Assembly: GCA_027924645.1 (NCBI GenBank)
Contig: BSBN01000334.1
Span: 6,262,001-6,326,000 of the forward strand
Origin: Cunninghamia lanceolata
Taxonomy: Eukaryota > Streptophyta > Pinopsida > Cupressales > Cupressaceae
Direction of reading: 5' to 3'
DNA length: 64,000 nt
In this document: positions 56,101 to 64,000 of the stretch, one piece after another
Numbering within the stretch: position 1 is the stretch's first letter
Layout of the letters: every line of letters starts with the position of its first letter
Position numbers and translations under genes: made by a program
Notes under the pieces: model-generated
The model's input: only the letters and a program-made list of their open reading frames with translations
The model's database searches: none
What the model was told of the DNA's origin: nothing

Positions 56101-58369
56101 GTCTTCTCTTTCATCTTGTGTTGTTTCCCCTTCCTCATCTTTTCTCTCTCTTTGTCATTGACACTTTTCGACACGTTTGCGATACTTGTCAATTTACGTT
56201 TTCTGAGCTTGCGACCCTATTCCTAAGCCTTGTATGCATCTTGTATGTGAGTTTTCACCTTTCCCTTATGTTTTTTATCTTCTCCACCCCCTAGAATCCT
56301 TCTACACCCCTAGCCATCTCCCTCTTTCAATGTTTAGTTTCACTCAACCAATCCAAATGTCCCCCTATAATTTCTAGATCTCCCACTGGGAGATCCTACT
56401 TTACAAGTGGAGATTTGGATTTTTGCATGTGACATACATGTTTCTGGAGTTTGTTTCATTCTCCTCCCTTTCCTCTACCATCTCCCACTATCAGCTCCTA
56501 TCGAGGTGCCCTCTAGCTAGGGTCTCCCATGGGTCACCCCCGGGTGACCCTACTGGTGAAAGGGGCGACCCCTAGGTGACCTTGTCGCATTTCCAACCAC
56601 AAAAAAACTTGAGTTTCTAACTCGAAAAAGGTCCATTTTTGCCTATTTTTCTTCCAACTCACATGATTTTTGATCCCTAATATGGAATTGACTATTTCAT
56701 ACACCTACACATGCATAATTTTCTCTATTTGATCTAATATTAACAACCCATACATCTTCTAACTCCATTTCTTCTTCAGTGATAAGTTATCAATGATTTA
56801 TCACTACTTAATCAACCGAGTTCACTAGGTAATCAATTTTGTCAACTCCCCAATCAATCTTTGTTATCTCTTCAATCAATTAAGTTTACTTCTCAATCAA
56901 TTCCACCTCTCATCCCTTCTTCTAATCTATAAATACCCCCTCCCTCAAGCACAAACAGAGGCAATTTCATTATGCACATAGCTCTTGCTAGTTATTTCTC
57001 TCCATTCAGCATTCTCATGCTCATACAAGATGAAGGTGCCTTTTATTTGTTCATTGTTCATCAAGCTTTCACATAAATCTCATCAAGCATCCATATGCTA
57101 CTCAAATCAAGCCATCATGCTCACAAATAGCTCTCATTGATCTCTCTTTGCAAAGCTTATAAAGCTTCTTTCACTTCTTTTGTCATCTTGTTGAAAAGAG
57201 GTCTCCCCACTACTACAAGAGAATACGAGGTTGCCATCAAGGATTTCTAAGGGTAGTGGAAGCTCACAAGTGTTCTTTATTTTAGGTCCTCTATGCTTTT
57301 TGTCAATTGGTAGTAATTAAAAAATTGAAATTGCTCTTGGGATTAGTAATTTATTTATTTTCCTTGATAGAATAATTACATCTAACATTCTAGAGTAATT
57401 TACATTCATAGTTTAATTCATTTACTTGCAATTTCCTTTCCTAGATTAATTCATTTCAAAACATTTAAAAACCCCAAAAACATAGAATAATTGCATTACA
57501 AAAATTCATCATAGTTGCATCCATCTTTCCTTTCCTAGATTAAAAAGCATCTTTTATTTCCAAAAATACCAAAAAAGTATAAAATCAAGTTTTGCATTTC
57601 AGATAGTGTTGCATTCATAAAAACTAAAAAGAAAAAAAAAACAATTGGGCACTTAGGTGAATTGCAAACCCTTGATACCATCACAAGGTCAACCATGATC
57701 AACTATCTGGTTAAACCCTTGATACCATCACAAGGTCAATAAAAGTTAACGTATAATCAAACCTTATGTTGATCAAACCCTAATTCAAACCCAAAGTCTA
57801 GTCAAGGTTAGTTCACATACACCTATCTCTTGTTTGAGTTCACGAATGGGCCTAGGATTAAGTGGTGAGTGGGTGAGGGAGATCCTCGATGAGATAGAGT
57901 AAATCCATCAAAGACCACAACAAGATCCACTAGTCATCCAAGAAATAGAAGCATTTAGACAACTTCAAATACAATAGGCATACACTTGACAGTTTGAAAG
58001 ATAAAAAACCATCAACAAAAATAATCGCTTACCCACACAAAGGTGGAATCTTAGAAACCCCAACAAGAGAAGAGTGACTAGTTACCCTTTGGGTCTTACA
58101 CTTATCTCTACAACAATGATCATTGAATGAAACATCTACATTAGCACAAAACAACAAAGGCCCCAAGACATACCGATGCCTCTCCATGAAGTCCAACTCT
58201 CCATTGAGCAAGACCACCCCCGTGTCTCACCTCCTCTCAACTGCCTATTTCCATGAGAGTGAGAGTGACATGGTGGTTCACCCATTTGGCAAGGAGGGAA
58301 GGGTTCATGTGCATGCTAAAATCCAACTCAATAGCCCCAAGCAACTGAGGTTGTGATTTTGATCGTACA
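56101..58369 (+). repeat. E6 5' LTR-like region (left end not resolved)
   Basis: Non-coding, C-rich then AT-rich. It contains a perfect inverted repeat GGGTCACCC-CC-GGGTGACCC (56531-56550), a TATA box TATAAATA (56928-56935), and ends ATCGTACA at 58369, just before the primer-site-like sequence. The TATA lies about 1.4 kb before that end, so the transcribed part of the LTR would be long. Short ORFs here (for example 56097-56294) are not credible genes. Confidence 0.55.
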
Positions 58370-58371
58370 TA

Positions 58372-58393
58372 TTTTGGTGAACCCAACGTGAAG
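58372..58393 (+). promoter_or_regulatory. E6 primer-binding-site-like sequence
   Basis: TTTTGGTGAACCCAACGTGA begins three bases after the LTR-like end TACA. It starts TGG, as primer sites do (complement of the tRNA CCA end). I cannot name the tRNA with certainty. Confidence 0.45.
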
Positions 58394-58761
58394 AACAAAA
58401 TCCTTTTTTATGTTGTTTGCATTCCAAAAGCTAGATCCTTGCAAAAAAGTAAAATCCTTCAAACATTTTCACTTTAGTCTTCATAGCCACTTCTGCTTCT
58501 ATCACCTTTGCTATTGCTTGCTCCATTTATTTTGTAGTGTCTACGACACCCTCGAATATGATAGAGTTTGATCTAAACCAAGAGGTTGTCCCTTGAAGGG
58601 AACCAGAAACTCCCTCCTTTGATAGATATGTGCCTCCCCACCTAGATGCACCTATCACAATATGCTATGACTATGAAGACTAAAATTATGAACAAGATGG
58701 AAGAGACCAAAGAGAATCTAGGTGTTCTCTATCCTTCAACAATCTAGCTTAGGAACATAAT

Positions 58762-59766
58762 TTGGCCATCCCAAATGCACCAAATAAAGCTAGGAGAGTT
58801 CAAATGAGGTCAGAAATCCACCGAGCTGATCAAACTTCTACAAGTACCTCAAGCACTCATCTTGACAAGGAGATGAAAAGGCTAGAAAAACACTTACAAG
58901 AGGCAAGAGATGCACAAGAATCCTTAAAAATTGGCCTGCAAGAAGAACAAAAAGACAATGTTGTGCGAGAAGAAGCACATCACAACAACACTCAAAGAGA
59001 CAATCCAAGAAATGAAGAAAGACCTAGAGCTGCCACACCTACAGATTTAATCACCACTCTAGTGCAAAGGATTATAATGCTAGAAGAAGAACAAATTACT
59101 CTTGAAAAGAGACAAAGATCCTATGAGGATATCTAATCTAAACAAGACTAGGGGGAATCTCATAATCCCCCTACCTCAATTATTATTCAAGGGATACAAG
59201 CAATGACATCTAACAAAATGAGAACCCCCCTCTTCAAAGCATTCAAGCAATGGTAGGAAACCCAATAAATCAAATAGTAGGCTCTCAAAACCCTCCCATG
59301 GGGTTGTTGTTATCTACTCCCCAATCGCAAAGCACTTTCCTTCGGATGTATCTCAAGTACTTGAAAGAACCTCTTGATCTAAACATAAGGAACATACAAT
59401 TACCTTGGCCATTGCCAGATCTCTCGAAGTTAATGGAGAAGGAGATCTAAACTCCCTTATTAAATCCTACACTACAGCAATAAGAGAACTCCTCCCTTGG
59501 GATGAGGTTGTTGTTAAGATCTTCTTGAAAACCCTCAAAGGAATAACATTGGATTGGTACTATCTTCTACCAGAAGCTTCCATGGAACAAAAGGTCATGA
59601 AACAAAAACCTTCTATGGATACAAAAAAGCTATCTCAAAACTTACTCTAGATCAACAAAAAAATTTCCTCAAACTCCTTCAATCTCAAAGGAAGGAGAAA
59701 AAGCCACAATATGAGAAAGGGAAGGACAATCAAAACTACTCCAATCATGTGGAATTGAACCAATAA
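58762..59766 (+). pseudogene. E6 gag (broken)
   Basis: From ATG 58762: a polar/charged N-terminus with a helical LDKEMKRLEKHLQEARDAQ, then, in shifting frames, LPWPLPDLSKL / NGEGDLNSLIKSYTTAIREL and VVVKIFLKTLKGITLDWYYL, the latter being the gypsy gag signature (F..tLkg.A..Wy..L). At least two frame changes and a stop. It would form the capsid. Confidence 0.72.
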
Positions 59767-59817
59767 GTATTTCTAGTCCAAGAGGAAGAACAAATAGATC
59801 AGATAGAGAATGTCTTC

Positions 59818-60378
59818 TTGCAAATGATAAATCTTTTGAGAGCTTCCCCCTCACACCAGAAAACATTCTTCGAAGTATTAGAAGTGGGATGTTCAACACA
59901 AGAGGAACCACCTCCACTCACATTTTATATTTCCAAACTTCCTCCAAATGAAGAAGGTAAGAAAAAGAATTCACCTCTATACATACAAATTTATGTTGAG
60001 GAGGTTACCTTAAAAAAAGTGGTGGTGGATGAAGGATCAGCGGTTAATCTATTTCTAATGTCATTCATGTGAAGAATGGGATATAGCAAAATAGGATTTA
60101 AACAATAGGCTTCCACATTAAGGATATATGATAGTAATGACATTCAAATAGTTGGGAAACTCAACCTACCACTTACTCTAATGGATAAGACTATTTCTAT
60201 AGACTTCTATGCTATCAACAAAGAAACCAATTATAATATGATCCTTAGAAGATCTTGGGTTCACGCTATGAAGGCTATCACCTCCACTTTGTTTCAAGAA
60301 ATCCACTTCCATCATTTGGGAAAAGTTAACATCATCAAAGCAGGTCCTAATCCTTTCAGTGTTTATAGCAAGGAATAG
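59818..60378 (+). pseudogene. E6 aspartic protease (broken)
   Basis: PLYIQIYVEEVTLKKVVVDE then GSAVNLF corresponds to the retropepsin catalytic loop (family VLVDxGSxxNI); the Asp is kept, with Glu at the variable position. Downstream, YNMILRRSWVHAMKAITSTL matches the C-terminal ILGRpWlh...a..Stl signature, with Gly changed to Arg. A stop after MSFM breaks the frame. Confidence 0.75.
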
Positions 60379-60669
60379 GAAAAAAAGTTAAAGACACAAG
60401 AGAAAATAATGGAAGGAACTCAAGATACTCAACCAAACATGAGCACTCACAACATATCATATCAAATCATGGATGATCTCAGAGAATTCCCATTTGATCT
60501 TCATACCACAAAGTCTGATGCACCATTTGGCTTAGCAGCCATTTCATGTATTGACAAATGGGACATCAAGAACCTCTTGATTGGAACAATAGAAATCATT
60601 GAAGAAGGAAAAGAGAAAGAAGAAAAAAGGAATTCAACCTATGAATTTGGAGTAACATCTCAACCATAG

Positions 60670-61083
60670 AACCATCAAAACTTATGGACTCTACATTTCA
60701 ACGGAGCTAGTTGTAAAACTGAGGTAGGGAAGGGGATAATCTTGACATCCCCAGAAGAAAAAGTCATCCCCTTTGCCTTCAAATTGGATTTCTTTTGCAA
60801 AAAAAATATCATTGAGTATGAATCCCTATCCTTAGGAGTCATGCTAGCCATGAGAATGGGGATCAGGAGGATCTCTGCCTTTGGAGACTCTCAATTAGTG
60901 ATCTACCAAATTCTGGAGAATTACAAAACAAAATTAGAATGACTATGACCTTATAAAGAAACCATTAGGAAATTGGTGTAATTCTTTGACTTCTCTATAA
61001 AAGCCATACCTAGAGAAGAGAATCAAGTAGTAGATTTAATGGCTACATTAGCAGTGCTATTTTCACCACATGCTCAACTTTAA
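60670..61083 (+). pseudogene. E6 RNase H domain located before reverse transcriptase
   Basis: Reads LWTLHFNGASCKTEVGKGII (family W.l.FDGA....G.GaG.vl; first Asp is Asn here), SPEEKVIPFAFKLDFFCKKN, the Glu-containing IEYESLSLGVMLAMRMGI, ISAFGDSQLVIYQILENY, and a degraded EENQVVDLMATLA (family N..ADaLA). This is the archaeal-like RNase H type found as an extra domain in some Tat/Ogre gypsy elements. Lying upstream of reverse transcriptase is unusual. Stop codons at about 60941 and later. Confidence 0.72.
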
Positions 61084-61379
61084 AATTTAGGATACATTGT
61101 GTTAGTAGGTGGAGAGCCATTGTTAGAAAGTGAAGAATTACAAAGCATTCTGAATTACGCCATGGGTGAAACAAAGAAACCAACCTGAGATTATACTGAA
61201 AATGATGAAGCTATCCTTCAATATTTACATGTGCTTATGATGGACTTCTAAGAGTATATCATAAGAAAGGATACATGCTCCTTTGTCACTTAGAGGACAA
61301 TTTTGGAAGTGAGAAAGATGCCCTTTAGATCGAAGCAAATTTAGATTTACCACCTGTCCCTCAAAAGTTTGAGGAGGGA

Positions 61380-62413
61380 CACCCATTCCTAATCAGGGAT
61401 ACTATTGACATCAATGTTGGAACACCCAAAAAGCCTAGGATGTTGAAACTAGGAGGAGAACTAAATGAAGAAGAACTAGAGGAATGTACATAATTCCTCA
61501 TTGAATGCTTTGACATCTTTGCTTGGACATATTTATACATGCCAAGATTAGATCCAGAAATTGTCATACACAACTTGGTAAGAAAACTAGTCGTGAAACT
61601 GGTAAAGATAAAACTAAGGCCCATAAAGCCACATGTAGCTAAAATGGTAAAAGAACAGTTGAAGAAATTGTTAAAATTTGGCTTTATCAAACCAGTAGAT
61701 TATCCAAGTTGGGTGTCAAACATCGTCCCAAATTTATAGAAGAATGGAAAAATTTAGATATGCCTCAGTTTTAGGGATATCAATCAAGCCTTCCCAAAAG
61801 ATGATTTCCCCTTGCCATCCATCGATCAAATCATCGATTTGACCGCAGGGTATGAGATTTTCTCTCTCATGGATGGGTTCTCAAGATACAATCAGATCAA
61901 AATTTTAGGGGTAGTCCAAAACAAAACAACATTCACCACCCCTTGGGGAACCTTATGTTATGTGGTCATGCTATTAAGGCTAAAAAAATGCAGGAGCTAC
62001 CTATCAAAGGGCAATACCACACATCTTCCATGATTACATTCACAAGATAGTATCTAGACATACATCGATGATCTTTTGGCTACGTTAGAGTAGAGATCAA
62101 CACATGTTGAAGACCTTCGCAAGATCTTCAATAGGCTTCAAGAATATAGAGTAAGGTTAAATCCTAAAAAGTGTGTTTTTTAGGTTCACGGCAGGTAAGT
62201 TGTTGGGTTTCATTGTTTCACGAAGAGGAATTGATGTTGATCTAGTGAAAGTTAAAGTAGTCCTAAACGTAACCCCACTAGCAAGTGAGACAGTGGTAAG
62301 AACCTTTTTGGGACAATTAGGTGCAATCAGGCATTTCATACTAGACACGACTTTCAAGATTCACCTAATCAACTAGTTATTGAAGAAACAAGTTGGCATA
62401 ACCTAGATGGTAG
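61380..62413 (+). pseudogene. E6 reverse transcriptase, 3'-truncated by E5 (broken)
   Basis: The landmarks are FDIFAWTYLYMPRLDPEIV, then VKMVKEQ-type helix, FIKPVDYPSWVSNIV, INQAFPKDDFPLPSIDQIID (degraded), FSLMDGFSRYNQIKI (first catalytic Asp), TYIDDLLA (YxDD catalytic box at about 62055), FNRLQEYRVRLNPKKCVF and KLLGFIVSRRGIDVD. This is the Tat-type gypsy pattern (PGLDP..V.HrL). Stops are frequent. RNase H/integrase that would follow are replaced by the E5 LTR. Confidence 0.8.
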
Positions 62414-62922
62414 TGTTGCAGTTATGTTCTTACAGGTGTTATCATTGATGTCAACATATCTGTGATGTCATTGGTGTCAACTGTGCTTTTCTTTTGATGC
62501 TTTCTTGTGTTGAGATAATTGGCTTAGATAAGCGATGAAGATAATGAGAAAGTGTTCCTAGTATTGAGTTTCCAAGTGCTTTTGAGAAAATTTGCTCTAC
62601 TAGTGGACAGTGGTAAGAACCTTTTTGGGACAATTAGGTGCAATCAAGCATTTCATACCAGACATGACTTTCAAGATTCACCCAATCAACCAGTTATTGA
62701 AGAAACAAGTTTGCATAACCTGGATGGTAGTGTTGTAATTATGTGCTTATAGGTGTTGTCAATGATGTCAACATATTTGTGTTGTCATTGGTGCCAACTG
62801 TGCTTTTATTTTGATACTTACTTGTGTTGAGATAATTGGCATAGATAAGTGATGAAGAGAATGAGAAAGTGTTCCTAGTATTGAGTTTCCAAGTGCTTTT
62901 GAGAAAATTTGCTCTACTAGTG
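62289..62922. repeat. 317-bp tandem duplication across the E6/E5 junction
   Basis: Unit 1 is 62289-62605 and unit 2 is 62606-62922. Each contains 125 bp of E6 reverse transcriptase (GACAGTGGTAAGAACCTTTT...) and the first 192 bp of the E5 LTR (TGTTG(C/T)A(G/A)TTATGT...). The units differ at roughly one position in ten by eye. Confidence 0.88.
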
Positions 62923-64000
62923 GAAATAGTGTATTCCAGAGTATCTTGGTTTATAGAAAGATAGTAAATTATTTTGCTCCGCATTTCTTGTAGATTACAA
63001 ATCTTTGTCTATGGTTAGGAAGTTAAGATGAAGGTTGCCTATAGTTGCACTATATTCCAAGTTTCAATGTCTAGTATGAAGATTTGAGTGAGTTATGTTC
63101 ACCAGAGTAAAAACTATTTTTCTGTACTTTCAATGGTTACAGGGAGAATGTATTCTTCTCCACATTTCTCTGCAAATAAGTATTACAGTTTGTGGTTCTA
63201 GAATAAAGTTTGTGACGAGGATATGTACCTTCAGTTATAATGGTTCATGATTTGGTGGTTTGCAAGTGATATTTCTTTCATGACAGTGGTTGATAGTGAT
63301 GTTCAAGTGCTTCGGCTTGAAGAATCTTGTGTGTAAAGTGTTTTGAGGTTGTGTGATTGTTCTTGGTGATTGTAATGTGCTTGTGGATGTCTCTAGATTT
63401 TGTTCCTTTCCTTTGATTGGTCTGCAAAGTGTAATCTAGATCATGCATGAAGCGTGTTCTCAAATGCTTTAGTGTTAATGCCAATTTTAGCCAACTTGGT
63501 TGTTTTCATGTGTTGTAGTTATACTTTGGAGATTGTGATAGCGTGTTGTAGCATGAAAGATTGTGTTTGAGTCCCAGCTAAGGCTTGGGTTGGTCTACAT
63601 TCATTCTTTCTCTTTAATTAATCTATTTAGGTCCAGACCTATTCTTATGTATATATGCTTGTCAACCTTGGAGAATGTTCCAATGGTTAATGATTGCAAT
63701 GCCAACCTTGATAATCATTCCAAGGTTGATGAATTGTATAAATGCTTATCATAGAGTCATGAAAATGTATCCAAGTGCAAAGATGAAAACATAGTGTGAG
63801 CTTAAAACAAAAGGAGAGCAGAGAATGTTTTCAGTGCTTTAATGGAACTAAACTTTGGCATGGTTTAGATGCTACTATCTCAGTTCACCAAATCTTGGCA
63901 GTGAGCCACCCAATGGCAGTGAGCCACCACATTGGTAGTGAGCCTCTTAATTTGCAGTGAGCATCTGGGTAGTGATCCCTAAGGTAGTGAACCTCTAATT
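62731..64000 (+). repeat. E5: copia LTR of E1 type, plus strand, runs off window
   Basis: It starts TGTTGTAATTATGTGCTTAT and shares the stretch GATGTCAACATAT...TTGTCATTGGTG with the start of the E1 LTR (read on its minus strand). It includes repeated GGCAGTGAGCC words near the end, as in the E1/E2 LTRs. An extra partial LTR start lies at 62414-62605 because of the tandem duplication. Whether an internal region follows is outside the window. Confidence 0.78.

Larger units (their letters stand above)
56096..62413 (+). mobile_element. E6: degenerate gypsy-type element, plus strand (left border unknown)
   Basis: An LTR-like region with a TATA box ends at about 58369, followed by a primer-site-like sequence, gag, protease, an RNase H domain and then reverse transcriptase, all on the plus strand. 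The reverse transcriptase is cut by the E5 LTR at 62414. Integrase and the 3' LTR are not in the window. The left border cannot be found because E4 lies there. Confidence 0.75.

Noticed and set aside
1..64000. CRISPR arrays, rRNA genes, operons
   Set aside because: None seen; repeats are dispersed LTRs and microsatellites, and coding style and element types are plant nuclear.

Overview
The window looks like repeat-dominated nuclear DNA of a seed plant with a large genome, most likely a gymnosperm. This is inferred from deep nesting of long LTR retrotransposons, AT-rich decayed spacers and plant-type families (GRAS protein; Ty1/copia and Ty3/gypsy elements primed by plant-type PBS sequences). 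I see no bacterial operon, rRNA, tRNA gene or CRISPR array. The only cellular gene is an intronless GRAS-family gene on the minus strand (29590-31055), interrupted by one in-frame stop and probably a 5' frameshift.

Layout. (1) 1-23516 is one old minus-strand gypsy-type element (E0: gag, protease-like and proline-rich region, no polymerase seen). It was split by a complete minus-strand Ty1/copia element (E1, 4096-19065, target duplication GGTAA). E1 was in turn split in its RNase H by a plus-strand, polymerase-less LTR element (E2, 6251-13712, target duplication GCAAC). A further LTR-like block (about 19533-20817) interrupts the E0 gag. (2) 23517-34511 holds a decayed LINE 3' end, short tandem duplications, the GRAS gene, AT-rich spacer and a possible fossil copia LTR. 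(3) 34512-56095 is a plus-strand polymerase-less element of a second family (E4, target duplication GACGT/GATGT). It is split in its zinc-knuckle ORF by a minus-strand tandem array E3 (36861-50408; LTR-internal-LTR-internal-LTR, one target duplication GGAAT) of the same family as E2. (4) 56096-62413 is a degenerate plus-strand gypsy element (E6) with the order LTR, PBS, gag, protease, RNase H, reverse transcriptase. A copia LTR of the E1 type (E5) cuts into its reverse transcriptase and runs off the window, and a 317-bp tandem duplication spans that junction.

How the parts may work together. E2, E3 and E4 encode no polymerase or integrase. They carry a coiled-coil/four-zinc-knuckle ORF1 and a long unrecognised ORF2 conserved across two LTR families. 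They share with the autonomous copia element E1 the LTR termini (TGTTG...CAACA), the initiator-tRNA primer site with about 55 nt of leader, and a block around the polypurine tract that can fold as a hairpin with the tract in its loop. The simplest reading is that E2-E4 are non-autonomous passengers of an E1-like copia machinery. All copies here are broken. Identities quoted are by eye, not computed.
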